Source: Rhodovastum sp963714255 (GTDB lineage Bacteria; Pseudomonadota; Alphaproteobacteria; Acetobacterales; Acetobacteraceae). From it: a stretch of 64,000 bases of DNA. The translations under genes and the position numbers were made by a program. Shown here piece by piece: positions 34,803 through 43,698 of the stretch; position 1 is the first letter of the stretch, and every line of letters starts with the position of its first letter. The stretch is taken from the NCBI GenBank assembly GCA_963714255.1, contig CAVQNU010000015.1, positions 1 to 64,000 of the forward strand. The letters run 5' to 3'. Below the pieces are notes generated by a model. The model worked only from the letters and a program-made list of their open reading frames with translations. It was not told the origin of the DNA and did not search any database.

Positions 34803-35282
34803 TCAGGCGGCCTGACTGGTGGCACCGGAGTCGTTGCGGCCATCGCCTGCCAGCCGCGGGGTGACGGAATTCACGGCGATGCGGCGCGGCTTGAGCGCCT
34901 CGGGCACGACGCGCTTGAGGTTCACGTGCAGTAGGCCGTGCAAAAGATCGGCGCCTTCGACGACGATATGGTCGGCGAGCACGAAACGGCGCTCAAAGGC
35001 GCGGCCAGCGATACCCCGATACAGGATCTCGGCCTTGCGGGCGTCGCCACTGCCGGGGCGACCGGCGACCAACAGGGTATTTTCCTTGACCGTCAGCTCG
35101 ATGTCCTCCGGGCCGAATCCTGCCACCGCCATGGTGAGGCGGTAGCTGTCGTCGCCGGTTTTCTCGATGTTGTACGGGGGATAGGATACATCGGCATTTG
35201 CCGAAGCGGTGTCCACCATACGCGCCAGCCGGTCAAAGCCGATGGCGGTGCGGAACAGCGGAGCGAAATCGATAGCGTTCAT
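34803..35282 (-). CDS. Small heat shock protein Hsp20
   Basis: 159-residue holdase chaperone that binds unfolding proteins. N-terminal FAPLFRTAIGFDRLARMVDTA is the IbpA-type start; the alpha-crystallin domain runs from YPPYNIEKTGDDSYRLTMAVAGF to GLLHVNLKRVVPEALKPRRIAV, with the IxI-like RRIAV segment after it. ATG 35282 is chosen because AAGG precedes it; the longer frame to 35363 runs through the leader. Upstream lie a heat-shock-type promoter and a leader able to hide the ribosome binding site. Confidence 0.92.
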   Translation of the reverse strand: MNAIDFAPLFRTAIGFDRLARMVDTASANADVSYPPYNIEKTGDDSYRLTMAVAGFGPEDIELTVKENTLLVAGRPGSGDARKAEILYRGIAGRAFERRFVLADHIVVEGADLLHGLLHVNLKRVVPEALKPRRIAVNSVTPRLAGDGRNDSGATSQAA

Positions 35283-35376
35283 GACAGTACCTTCTGTAGC
35301 AGCAAGGTTCCCAGATACAGCCGCCCACCCGGGCCGGCAGTGACAAAGGCCCCGGGACCCCATCTGGGCATCCCGG
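35283..35376 (-). promoter_or_regulatory. Possible ROSE-type RNA thermometer leader of hsp20
   Basis: The leader between the predicted promoter and the hsp20 ATG is about 95 bases and GC-rich. Its 3' end reads AACCTTGCTGCTACAGAAGG then seven bases to ATG. CCTT can pair with the AAGG binding site, and the TTGCT word next to it is typical of ROSE elements before hsp20 genes. Folding was judged by eye only. Confidence 0.45.
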
Positions 35377-35383
35377 ACGCCTT

Positions 35384-35414
35384 TATATGTGGAAACCGCC
35401 GCTCCCGGTTCAAG
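35384..35414 (-). promoter_or_regulatory. Predicted heat-shock (sigma-32) promoter of hsp20
   Basis: On the minus strand CTTGAA (35409-35414) is followed after 16 bases by CCACATATA (35384-35392), close to the sigma-32 pattern CTTGAA...CCCCATNT. It overlaps the hairpin that follows rpmE, and points toward hsp20. Confidence 0.6.
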
Positions 35415-35424
35415 AGGAGCGGCG
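35397..35424 (-). terminator. Hairpin after rpmE
   Basis: CGCCGCTCC (35397-35405) and its complement GGAGCGGCG (35416-35424) form a 9-pair stem about 30 bases after the rpmE stop. The transcript side ends in GGTTTCC, only a weak T-run. The stem also contains the -35 box of the hsp20 promoter. Confidence 0.5.
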
Positions 35425-35454
35425 CATGCGCTGCGCGCCAGAAGGGGAGGGAGT

Positions 35455-35682
35455 CTACACCTTTTTCAATCCGAGCCCGGCGAACTTCTTGTTGAACTTC
35501 GCCACCTGCCCGCCAGTGTCCATGATGCGCTGCACCCCGGTCCAGGCCGGATGCGATTTCGGATCGATGTCCAGCCGCAGCGTGTCGCCTAGCTTGCCCA
35601 TGCAGGACCGTGTCGTGAACGTGGTCCCGTCGGTCATGACGATGGTGACTTCGTGGTAATCCGGGTGAATGCCCGCCTTCAT
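35455..35682 (-). CDS. rpmE: 50S ribosomal protein L31
   Basis: 75 residues. MKAGIHPDYHEVTIVMTDGTTF and SKSHPAWTG-type DIDPKSHPAWTG are bL31 hallmarks. The zinc cysteine set of the Zn-binding form is absent (only one Cys, RSCMGK), so this is the zinc-independent type. GGAGCGA lies upstream of ATG 35682. Precedes hsp20 on the same strand, separated by a hairpin. Confidence 0.95.
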   Translation of the reverse strand: MKAGIHPDYHEVTIVMTDGTTFTTRSCMGKLGDTLRLDIDPKSHPAWTGVQRIMDTGGQVAKFNKKFAGLGLKKV

Positions 35683-35905
35683 CGCTGTTCGCTCCTGGCT
35701 GGTCCCGCCGATCCCGACCGGCCGGACAGGGGGCGGCGTATAGGCCGCTCACGCTGACGGCGCAAGACGGAGCGATCAGTTGGAGGGCGGGCGCGGGCAG
35801 AGGCCTGGCCTTCCTGCGCCCGATCGCCCTGGCCCAGCCCCCGGCTTCAGATTCGGTTAACCCGTATGGGAGTACAGTGGCGCAACGTTTACGTGGAGGT
35901 GCAGA

Positions 35906-36286
35906 ATGCGCCCGCAGCAACCCCCTTCTTGCCCGGAGCGGCCTTCGACCGCGGCGTTGCAGGCCGGGACGGAGCGTATGGCTCTCATGCTGAAGGCCAC
36001 CACTGAACTTGCCATCGAAATCGGCCTCGGTGGATCACCCGCCGCGGACCGCATCGCTGCCGAACTGCTGGCCAGACTGCGGGCGACAGTGCCCGAACGG
36101 GCCCGTGAGCAGGGCTGTGGCCGGGCGATGACACGTCTCATGCTCTACGGCATGGCGGACCAACTCGCAGCCGCTGCGGACCGCCGCGGTGTCTGGCCGG
36201 AGCCTGCCGGCGGTTCTCTGCCGCTGCGCAATGAAACGCAGTTGCGTGCTGTGATCGCCCGCCTGCGGCTGGTGGCGCGTAACTGA
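35906..36286 (+). CDS. Hypothetical protein
   Basis: 126 residues, Ala/Arg rich and mostly helical after a disordered first 20 residues (RPQQPPSCPERPS). The core is TERMALMLKATTELAIEIGLGGSPAADRIAAELLARLRATVPERAREQGCG, and the end contains RLRLVARN. TGGAGGTG lies upstream of ATG. No family recognised, no membrane segment or signal peptide. Stands alone between rpmE and rlpA; the 238 bases that follow (36287-36524) hold no gene that I can support. Confidence 0.55.
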   Translation: MRPQQPPSCPERPSTAALQAGTERMALMLKATTELAIEIGLGGSPAADRIAAELLARLRATVPERAREQGCGRAMTRLMLYGMADQLAAAADRRGVWPEPAGGSLPLRNETQLRAVIARLRLVARN

Positions 36287-36524
36287 CCGAACCAGGCCGG
36301 CGCGACGGACAGACTCAGGGACATCCGGCACCAGGTTGGTGCCGGGACGAGTGACGGGCGTTGGCCGCCTGGCGATTCGCCGCCCTGTCCCGGCGGAGGA
36401 TTTGCGTGACGCCCATGCGCCGCGCCTTGCCCTCGAACGCTGGCGTGCGGTCGCCAGACGCTCAACGACAACGCACGTCCCATCTTCATGGCCGCGTATG
36501 TGCGAACTGCCGCGACCATTGCGG

Positions 36525-36905
36525 CTACGGTAGCACCTCTGCGCCGTGCCGGGGCAGACGGAACGCAACGCTGCATCGCGGGGTCATGTACGTGCCGGTC
36601 GCCGCCTCGCTATCAAGGCGGCCGGTAACCGTGAGCGTGAACGGTGGCGCCGCGGCGCCCGGCCCACCCGGCTGATCGTGCCGGCCTGGATTGGTGACCA
36701 GGACCCCGGTGAAGCTGCCGTCGGGCGCGACGTCTCCCGAAACAACCAATGCGCCATCGGACGGGGCAAAGCTGAAACGGCCGGCGACGCGCACAAGCGT
36801 GGCCCGTGTGCCCGGCCCGGTCGTGCAACCGGGCATATCCCCCGCATAGCGGGACTGGACGGCAAGGTGTATCCCGCAGCCGGCTGCAGCGAGGCAACCG
36901 GCCAC
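36525..36905 (-). CDS. Small secreted or lipoprotein-like hypothetical
   Basis: 126 residues from GTG 36905. The N-terminus contains VVAGCLAAAGC when read a few codons upstream, a possible lipobox (LAAAGC). The mature part includes FSFAPSDGALVVSGDVAPDGSFTGVLVTNPG and FTLTVTGRLDSEAATGTYMTPRC, a beta-rich pattern with two cysteines. The frame stays open to overlap the rlpA stop, where a CTG follows directly, so the real start may be upstream and coupled to rlpA. Function unknown. Confidence 0.55.
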   Translation of the reverse strand: MAGCLAAAGCGIHLAVQSRYAGDMPGCTTGPGTRATLVRVAGRFSFAPSDGALVVSGDVAPDGSFTGVLVTNPGRHDQPGGPGAAAPPFTLTVTGRLDSEAATGTYMTPRCSVAFRLPRHGAEVLP

Positions 36906-36925
36906 GACCGCGGCGGTGCGCCGAG

Positions 36926-37501
36926 TCAGAGCGGGTTGAGCGTGACCATGGCCACGCCGCGATCGAGGATGCCGAGTTCCCGGGCGGCGGCGCGAGACAG
37001 GTCGATGATTCGCCGCCGCGTGCCTGGCCGGTCGTTAATCGTGACGACGACGTTGCGGCCGGAGTCGACCAGGGTGACGCGGACGCGTGTGCCCATCGGC
37101 AGATTGGCGTGAGCGGCGGTGAGAGCGTCCTGGTCGTAGGTGTCGCCGCTGCTGGTGCGGTTGCCGTGCCATCGCTGGCCCCCGTACCAGGAGGCGAGGC
37201 CACTTTGCTGACCACCGGTGGTGGCTGGGCTGTCTTCGACGAAGGCCGCGGTGTGAACCGCGCCCTGGCGGGATGATGCATAGCGGGCGGCCGGATGGGT
37301 GGTGGCGTCGCGGCGCACGCGCTGGTTGTGGGCGGTACTGTTGCGGCTTTGGCGGGCCTGCGCCGCCTTTCGGTGTTCGCTGGGAGTCTGGGCCTTCGGT
37401 CCCGGTGTGTCCCGCGCCTGGGCCGGCAATGCGAGCGCGGGTCCCATGAGCATAACTGTTACGACGACGCCCGAAAGGGCGCTTCTTGCGCGAACTTTCA
37501 T
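36926..37501 (-). CDS. rlpA: RlpA-like septal ring lytic transglycosylase
   Basis: 191 residues from ATG 37501. Signal peptide VRARSALSGVVVTVMLMGPALALPAQA; basic linker rich in Gln and Arg; then the double-psi beta-barrel domain: SGLASWYGGQRWHGNRTSSGDTYD, LTAAHANLPMGTRVRV and VVVTINDRPGTRRRIIDLSRAAARELGIL. Acts on peptidoglycan, usually naked glycans at the division site. No SPOR domain is fused. The last chromosomal gene before the phage cluster. Confidence 0.9.
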   Translation of the reverse strand: MKVRARSALSGVVVTVMLMGPALALPAQARDTPGPKAQTPSEHRKAAQARQSRNSTAHNQRVRRDATTHPAARYASSRQGAVHTAAFVEDSPATTGGQQSGLASWYGGQRWHGNRTSSGDTYDQDALTAAHANLPMGTRVRVTLVDSGRNVVVTINDRPGTRRRIIDLSRAAARELGILDRGVAMVTLNPL

Positions 37502-37833
37502 CAAACGTATTCCCGTTCCGGTGCCGCGCCCCGGAATCAGGGACGCCAGCATGATGGAACCGCCGTACCCAAGAATGGGCGGGGCGGCAATGGTGCGGAT
37601 CAAACGGCGCGCATCGAGCCAAGGAAACGCCAGGTGATCAACCCCGGAAATGTGGCTGAATTGCGGCTGGAGCCGAAGGTTGCTAGCGTGAGGGATCGAT
37701 CATGACTGCAGCATCCACCTGGATGCCTCGCAGGACTTGTCTAGTTTTGTTGCAAGGACAGTGGGTTCGCGGGCGGTTTGTTGGGCACCCGAGAGGGTTG
37801 CGGAAAAAAATCCAAATACACAGAAAAAATTCC

Positions 37834-37863
37834 TTGCCCATATGCCCCATTCCAGGGTATACG
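37834..37863 (+). promoter_or_regulatory. Possible promoter of the phage structural operon
   Basis: The 447-base gap 37502-37948 has no gene but contains an AT-rich stretch (37802-37830) unlike its surroundings. Just after it TTGCCC (37834) and TATACG (37858) could be -35 and -10 boxes 18 bases apart, 86 bases before the terminase gene. Weak evidence. Confidence 0.3.
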
Positions 37864-37948
37864 TTCCGACATGATCGGCGGCGTGCGCGGACGGGGGTCC
37901 GGCACGCCGTCTGGCGTTTCCGCAGACAGCGAGGCTCGGACCTGAAAC

Positions 37949-39304
37949 ATGGCAGGGCCGTCGCTGCGATTGCCGGATTGGGCGCGGACGGCGCTCGCGC
38001 CGCTCGCGCCGGCGGCGCACCATCTGCGCCTGCTGGCGGAGCTGGAGCGGCTGGAGTCCGGAGAGATCGACCGGCTGATCGTGCTGATGCCGCCCGGCAG
38101 CGCCAAGTCGACGTATGTATCGGTTCTGTTCCCGGCGTGGTGGCTGCACCGCCAGCGGCGGAGCTCGGTGATCGCGGCGTGCCATACCGCGGATCTGGCC
38201 GAACATTTCGGCCGGCAGGTGCGCCGGCTGGTGACCGAACATGCGCAACTGCTCGGGTTCGGGCTGGCGGCGGGCGATCGTGCGGCGGGGCGCTGGGCGA
38301 CGACCGACGGCGGCACCTATTTCGCCACCGGCGTGCGCGGGCCGATTACCGGGCGGCGGGCCGATCTGGTGGTGATCGATGACCCGATCAAGAGCCATGC
38401 CGAGGCCGACAGCGCGTTGCACCGCGATCATGCCTGGAACTGGTACCGCAGCGACCTGGTGACCCGGTTACGGCCCGGGGCGCGGGTGGTGGTGGTGATG
38501 ACACGCTGGCACCCCGATGACCTGGGGGGCCGGCTGCTGGAGGCCGATGACGGCTGGACGGCGCTGCGGCTGCCGGCGCTGGCCGAGGCGGACGATCCGC
38601 TCGGACGGGCGCCGGGCGAGGCGCTGTGGCCGGACTGGGAGGATCGCGCCGCGCTGGAGCGCAAGCGGGCGCTGGTCGGCCAGCGAATGTGGTCGGCGTT
38701 GTTTCAACAATCGCCGCGGCGCGATGACGGGGCGCTGTTCCCGGTAGGTAAGATCGACGTGGTTGAGGGCGCGCCGACCGAGATGGGCAGCGTGCGGGCC
38801 TGGGACCTGGCTGCGACGGCGGATGGCGACGGGCGCGATCCGGATTGGACGGTGGGGTTGCGGCTCGGGCGGGAGGCGTCAGGCCGCTTTCTCGTGCTGG
38901 ACGTGGTCCGGCTGCGCGGCGGGCCGCACGACGTGGAGGCCGCGATTGTGACGACCGCGCACCAGGATGGCCGCGCGGTGCCGATCGGCCTGCCACAGGA
39001 CCCGGGCCAGGCGGGCAAGCATCAGGTGGCGTGGCTCGCGGGCCGGCTGACCGGGCACCGCGTGGTGGCGTCTGCCGAGACGGGGGCCAAGCTGACACGC
39101 GCGCTACCGGTGGCAGCACAGGTGGAGGCCGGCAATCTGCGGCTGCTGCGCGGCCGGTGGAACCGGGCGCTGCTGGACGAGCTGCGCGATTTTCCGCACG
39201 GGCGCAAGGACGATCAGGTGGACGCGCTGTCGCGCGCCTTTTCGATGCTGGCCGACGCGCCAGTGCCGGTGCGGCGCCTGCACCTGCCGATCATGTACCG
39301 CTGA
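37949..39304 (+). CDS. Phage terminase large subunit
   Basis: 451 residues; ATP-driven motor and nuclease that cuts and packs DNA into the prohead. Walker A LMPPGSAKST (about 46-55), Walker B DLVVIDDP (139-146), coupling/motif III VVVMTRWHPDDLGG. The nuclease part has AWDLAATADGDGRDPDW with Asp 286, and the metal-binding FPHGRKDDQVDALSRAF near 420. No small-subunit gene is recognised before it. Starts the phage gene block; portal follows 13 bases on. Confidence 0.9.
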   Translation: MAGPSLRLPDWARTALAPLAPAAHHLRLLAELERLESGEIDRLIVLMPPGSAKSTYVSVLFPAWWLHRQRRSSVIAACHTADLAEHFGRQVRRLVTEHAQLLGFGLAAGDRAAGRWATTDGGTYFATGVRGPITGRRADLVVIDDPIKSHAEADSALHRDHAWNWYRSDLVTRLRPGARVVVVMTRWHPDDLGGRLLEADDGWTALRLPALAEADDPLGRAPGEALWPDWEDRAALERKRALVGQRMWSALFQQSPRRDDGALFPVGKIDVVEGAPTEMGSVRAWDLAATADGDGRDPDWTVGLRLGREASGRFLVLDVVRLRGGPHDVEAAIVTTAHQDGRAVPIGLPQDPGQAGKHQVAWLAGRLTGHRVVASAETGAKLTRALPVAAQVEAGNLRLLRGRWNRALLDELRDFPHGRKDDQVDALSRAFSMLADAPVPVRRLHLPIMYR

Positions 39305-39317
39305 GGCACAGAAACCG

Positions 39318-40709
39318 ATGTTCGAAACCATCTGCGGCCTGATCCCGCGCGATCCGGATTACGATGAGCGCACAAGGCGGTTGGACATCCTGAGACGGGT
39401 GCTGGAAGGCCGGCTGTACGACGCGCTGCCGTACGAATTTCACGAAGAGCGCAGCGCGGCCGGCGAATACGTTCCGCTGCGCTTGCGCCGTCCTTCGGTG
39501 CGATATCCGCTGGCGCGGATCGTGGTGGATGACAGTGTGTCGCTGGTGTTCGGCGACGGGCATTTCCCGATGCTGGACAGCGAGGATGCAGCGGTTCGCG
39601 CGGCGCTGGCGGATATCGCCAAGGAGGCCCGCCTCAACCAGGTAATGCTGGACGCGGGGCTGCGCGGCTCGGTGGGTTCGGCGGCAATTCAGCTGCGGGT
39701 GCTGCGCGGACGGGTGTTCCTGCAGGTGCTCGACACGACTTATCTCACGCCGCGCTGGGACCCGGGGGAGCCCGATACGCTGCTGAGCGTGACCGAGGCA
39801 TACAAGGTGCCGGGACGGGTGCTGGCGGCACAGGGTTATGCGTTGGCGGAGGAGGGGTTCGTATACTGGTTCATGCGGCGCTGGGACACCGAAACGGAGA
39901 CCTGGTACGAGCCGTGGCCGGTGGGGCAGCAGCGCGAACCGGTGGTCGATGCGGCACGCACAGTGCGACATGGGTTGGGCTTCGTGCCGCTGGTATGGAT
40001 TCGCAACCTGCCTGGTGGCGACGATGTTGACGGCGCCTGCACGTTCCGGCCGGCCATCGAGACGGCGATCGAGATCGACTACCAGCTAAGCCAGGCCGGG
40101 CGAGGGTTGAAATATAGCTCCGATCCGACGTTGCTGGTGCGCGAGCCGGCGGCGATGGAGGGCGAATTGATCCGCGGCGGCGGCAATGCGCTGGTGGTGT
40201 CGGAAAAAGGTGATGCCAAGCTACTGGAGATCAACGGCACCGCGGCGGCGGCTGTGATCGAGTATGTGCGCACCCTGCGCGAACTGGCGCTGGAAGGCGT
40301 GCACGGCAACCGCGCCTCGGCAGAGCGGTTGTCGGCGGCGCAATCGGGACGCGCACTCGAAATGATGAACCAGGGGCTGGTGTGGCTCGCCGATAATTTG
40401 CGGGTGAGCTATGGCGCCGGGCTGTTGGAGTTGGCGCGGATGGTGATCCGCGCGTCGAACCGTTACGCGCTGCGCACGCATGAGGAGCGGATACCGCCGC
40501 TCGATGTCTCGGCGCGGCTGGGTCTCAAGTGGCCGCGTTGGTATCCGCCCACGGCGGAGGATCGTCTGCGCGATGCGCAGACGCTGCGGGTGCTGGCCGC
40601 TTCTGGGACAATCTCAAGAGAGACGGCGCTCAAGTGCATCGCCGACGTCTACGATATCGAAGACGCTCCGGCGGAACTGGCGCGCATTGCAGCCGAGAGG
40701 ACCCCATGA
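39318..40709 (+). CDS. Phage portal protein (SPP1 gp6-like)
   Basis: 463 residues, the dodecameric channel at one capsid vertex. YPLARIVVDDSVSLVFGDG, an internal AIQLRVLRGRVFLQVLDTTYLTP and ASAERLSAAQSGRALEMMNQGLVWLADNLRVSYG match the SPP1 portal pattern, with the long helical stem region at residues 320-390. AAACCG precedes the ATG; the stop overlaps a downstream ATG as ATGA. Confidence 0.85.
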   Translation: MFETICGLIPRDPDYDERTRRLDILRRVLEGRLYDALPYEFHEERSAAGEYVPLRLRRPSVRYPLARIVVDDSVSLVFGDGHFPMLDSEDAAVRAALADIAKEARLNQVMLDAGLRGSVGSAAIQLRVLRGRVFLQVLDTTYLTPRWDPGEPDTLLSVTEAYKVPGRVLAAQGYALAEEGFVYWFMRRWDTETETWYEPWPVGQQREPVVDAARTVRHGLGFVPLVWIRNLPGGDDVDGACTFRPAIETAIEIDYQLSQAGRGLKYSSDPTLLVREPAAMEGELIRGGGNALVVSEKGDAKLLEINGTAAAAVIEYVRTLRELALEGVHGNRASAERLSAAQSGRALEMMNQGLVWLADNLRVSYGAGLLELARMVIRASNRYALRTHEERIPPLDVSARLGLKWPRWYPPTAEDRLRDAQTLRVLAASGTISRETALKCIADVYDIEDAPAELARIAAERTP

Positions 40710-41102
40710 GCGAAGACGATTTCGAGCAGCTTGCCGACCGATGATGCGCAGACCCGCGAAGCGGTGCTGCAACAGCGCCTGGCTGACCTGGAAGCGCAAA
40801 GCCGCGAGCGGCTGATCCGGGCCGAGCTGAAGGCCGAGGCCGTGCGCGCCGGAATGGTGGACCTCGATGGGCTGAAGCTGGTGGACTCCGGCGCGATTAC
40901 GGTCGACGCGGCGGGCGAGGTGCAAGGCGCGGCGTCGTTGATGCAGTCACTGCGGCGCGCCAAGCCGTGGCTGTTCAGTGGGGCCAGCGCCTCCAGCGCA
41001 GCGACGCCGCCGCCGGCGCAGCCGCCGCGCACACGGCGGGCCACCGACATGACGACCGAGGAATGGCTTGCCGCGCGCGCGGACCTGCTGCGCCGGCGCT
41101 GA
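40706..41102 (+). pseudogene. Scaffold-like phage protein, start frameshifted or TTG-initiated
   Basis: ATG 40706 overlaps the portal stop and reads MSEDDFEQLADR before a stop at 40742. One extra base near 40736-40741 would join it to the long frame DAQTREAVLQQRLADLEAQSRERLIRAELKAEAVRAGMVDLDGLKLVD ending at 41102. Alternatively TTG 40731 starts the long frame (123 residues), with no good binding site. The protein is helical and charged, with a Pro/Ala linker near 90, and lies between portal and coat genes, the usual place of a scaffold. Confidence 0.55.
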
Positions 41103-41176
41103 CAGCTTCGACCGACCGACCGTCCGGGACCCCGCGGCGATGGGCGCCGGGGAACGTTCAACCGCGAGAGTAGAGC

Positions 41177-42499
41177 ATGGGCATCCAGAATTTTCCCGCC
41201 GCGCTGCAACCAATCATTCAGCAGGGATTCCTCGAGCGCGAGTTCGAGGAGGCGCTGCGCAGCCGCCTCGGCTACCGGGCTGTTGCCGACCGCGAGGAAT
41301 TCGCGGTGGGTATCGGCGAGACGCTGACGAAAACCCGCGCCGGACTGAAGCCAAGCGTAACGGTGCCGGTCGTGCCATCGACCAACACCAACCTCGATAA
41401 CGGGCTGACGCCGCAGACTTTCAGCGTCGAGCAGTATACCATTACGATCAACCATTATGCGGCCACCACCGACCTCAACATGGTGACCAGCCGCGTGGGG
41501 ATCGCCAGCCAGTTCCTGCTGAATGCCGCGACCAATGGTGAGCAGGCCGCGCGCAGCCTGGACGAGCTGGCGCGGAATGCACTGTTCTCCGCCTATTTCG
41601 GCGGCAACACATGGGTGCGGACCACGTTGGCTGCGCCCGGGCCGACAGTGGCGGTGGATGACGTGCGCGGCTTTCAGACGACGTTCGTCAACGGCGTGCA
41701 GACGCCGGTGGGTGGGGCTGCGTCGCTGATCGTGACTGTCGGGGCGGATGTCTACACCCTGGTGGGGGCGAGCGCCGACGCGGTGAACGTGTCGACGACA
41801 CCTGGCGGCATTTCGGGCACGCTGACATTTTCCGGCGCGGTGACGGTCGCGGATGCCACCGCGCTCAATACGGTGACGGCGGCGACGGCGAGCGCGGTAG
41901 TGCGGCCGAACGGACGCACCAATACGCCCGCGCTGCAGTCCAGTGACACGCTGACGATGGCGTCGCTGCTGAATGCGGTGGCGCTGTTGCGGCTGAATGC
42001 GGTGCCGGAGATCGACGGCGTGTTCAACTGCTATCTCGATCCCGTTTCCGCGCGGCAACTGTTTGCCGACAATGACTTCCGCCAGCTGTTTCTCGGCGCC
42101 ACCTCGGCCAACCAGGTGTTCAGGAAAGGGATGATCAACGATTTCCTTGGACTGCGGTTCATCCCGACGACCGAGGCCTATGTGCAGGCGCATCCGACCC
42201 TTGCCGGCGCGGTGGTGCGGCGGCCGATCGTGTGTGGCAAGGGCGCGTTGATCGAAGGCGATTATGCTGGTCTGGCGGCGGCCGACGTGGCGCCGAAGGA
42301 CAGCATCATATCGGTGGTGGATGGGGTGGCGATGGTGACGCGCGAGCCGATCGACCGGTTGCAGCAGATCATTGCGCAATCCTGGTACTGGATCGGCGGG
42401 TTCTGCACCCCGTCGGACACGACGACCTCGCCCAGCACGATTCCCACGGCAACCAACGCCGCCTTCAAGCGGGCCGTGATGATCGAGCACATCGGCTGA
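41177..42499 (+). CDS. Phage major capsid protein (likely)
   Basis: 440 residues. No single motif proves it, but its length, position after portal and scaffold, and composition support coat protein: N-terminal arm FLEREFEEALRSRLGYRAVADREEF, TVPVVPSTNTNLDNGLTPQTFSVEQYTITINHYAATTDLNMV, an inserted beta-rich domain around residues 150-250, and VFNCYLDPVSARQLFADNDF. It resembles P22/N4-type coat proteins rather than the simple HK97 coat. AGAGTAGAGC precedes the ATG. Confidence 0.7.
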   Translation: MGIQNFPAALQPIIQQGFLEREFEEALRSRLGYRAVADREEFAVGIGETLTKTRAGLKPSVTVPVVPSTNTNLDNGLTPQTFSVEQYTITINHYAATTDLNMVTSRVGIASQFLLNAATNGEQAARSLDELARNALFSAYFGGNTWVRTTLAAPGPTVAVDDVRGFQTTFVNGVQTPVGGAASLIVTVGADVYTLVGASADAVNVSTTPGGISGTLTFSGAVTVADATALNTVTAATASAVVRPNGRTNTPALQSSDTLTMASLLNAVALLRLNAVPEIDGVFNCYLDPVSARQLFADNDFRQLFLGATSANQVFRKGMINDFLGLRFIPTTEAYVQAHPTLAGAVVRRPIVCGKGALIEGDYAGLAAADVAPKDSIISVVDGVAMVTREPIDRLQQIIAQSWYWIGGFCTPSDTTTSPSTIPTATNAAFKRAVMIEHIG

Positions 42500-42575
42500 T
42501 GGCGGGCAATGGCCGGCGGTGCACGCAGTGCCGCCGGCCGCTGCGGGTCGGCATGCGGGCGGCAGGAGCGACGAC

Positions 42576-42950
42576 ATGGCGTTCAGCGAGGCCGAGAAGA
42601 CCGACATACGCCGCTTCTGCGGCTATCCGGCGCATGGCGTGGGCGGATTGCTGCAGGGATGGCGCTTTTACCAGGTCTACGGGCTGCTGGAATACCGCCT
42701 GCTGTATCTGAGCGGCTCGGAGGAGGCGGTGGTGCGGCACTACGTGGGCACGCTGTCTGCGCTCGAGCGGGCGGTGGTCGAGGCGAGCGGCAATCTCGAC
42801 ACCGACCAGGCATCGGTGTGGACCCATAACCGCGACGAGGTGCGTGATCGGGTTCGGCTGTTTGATGACTGGCGGCGGCGGCTGGCCGGCTTCATGGGCG
42901 TGCCGCCCGGGCCGGCGCTTGGCAACGGTGGCATTGTGCTGGTGGTATGA
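42576..42950 (+). CDS. Head-tail connector-like phage protein
   Basis: 124 residues from ATG 42576 (GGCAGGAGCG upstream). AFSEAEKTDIRRFCGYPAHGVGG then helices to MGVPPGPALGNGGIVLVV; a mainly helical protein located right after the coat gene, as adaptor/connector proteins are. The stop overlaps the next start (ATGATG). Confidence 0.55.
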   Translation: MAFSEAEKTDIRRFCGYPAHGVGGLLQGWRFYQVYGLLEYRLLYLSGSEEAVVRHYVGTLSALERAVVEASGNLDTDQASVWTHNRDEVRDRVRLFDDWRRRLAGFMGVPPGPALGNGGIVLVV

Positions 42951-43597
42951 TGCGTGACGGCAGGCTCAGCGGCAGGGTCTGGTGCGGCCTGAGAACGGCG
43001 GCGCGAGCGGTCGGCGAGCAGACCGATGCCTACCGGCCGGCCGACACGGGCGATCCGTTGCGGCCGACCAACCGTTTCCTGCAGTTCCCGGCTTTATTTA
43101 TCCGCCCGCGGCTGCGGAGCGTGCGCGCAGGTGGCTGGGGCGAAGCGTTCTGGGAGGGCGTGTTTGATGCCACTTCCATGCGGGCCGGCGACTATCTGGT
43201 GCATGCCGACGGCGGCGTTTGGTTCGTGGCGGCGCACCTGCCGATGCAGCCGCCGTTGTGCGTGCGGACGCTCCGGCGGCTGAGCTTTTCCCGTCCGTCG
43301 GGTTCGGTAAGCGCCGGGGCGAATGTGTATGGCGGGGTGGATCGCAGCGCAGCGCCCGGCGTGCTGACCAACTGGCCGGCGGCGATGGCGACCCCAGGTA
43401 TGACCGGGCAGATCGAACTGGCGACCGCGACAACTTTGCCGCAGGCCGTGTGGGCGGTGCTGCTGCCGCCGGTCGAATGGCTCGGCCTGCTGCCCGGCGA
43501 CACGATGACCGACGACCTCGGTCGCGCCGGCGTGGTCGAGGTTGCCGAATCCACCGCCCTTGGCTGGCGGCTGGTGGTGCGACAGTCGGCGTCCTGA
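42947..43597 (+). CDS. Phage structural protein, unknown
   Basis: 216 residues, coupled by overlap to the connector-like gene. Contains RPTNRFLQFPALFIRPRL, FEGVFDATSM-type EGVFDATSMRAGDYLVHADGGVWFVAAHLPMQPPLCVRTLR and a C-terminal beta-rich part (LPPVEWLGLLPGDTMTDDLGRAGVVEVAES). Its position and beta content suggest a head-completion or neck role, but no family is recognised. Confidence 0.5.
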   Translation: MMRDGRLSGRVWCGLRTAARAVGEQTDAYRPADTGDPLRPTNRFLQFPALFIRPRLRSVRAGGWGEAFWEGVFDATSMRAGDYLVHADGGVWFVAAHLPMQPPLCVRTLRRLSFSRPSGSVSAGANVYGGVDRSAAPGVLTNWPAAMATPGMTGQIELATATTLPQAVWAVLLPPVEWLGLLPGDTMTDDLGRAGVVEVAESTALGWRLVVRQSAS

Positions 43598-43698
43598 AGT
43601 TGGCGGCACTGGCGCGCTGCCGGTTCCGCACCCCGGCACGGATGCAATGGGACGGCGCGCGGGTCGGCCGCCGGACGGTCCAGCGAAGGAAAACATTG

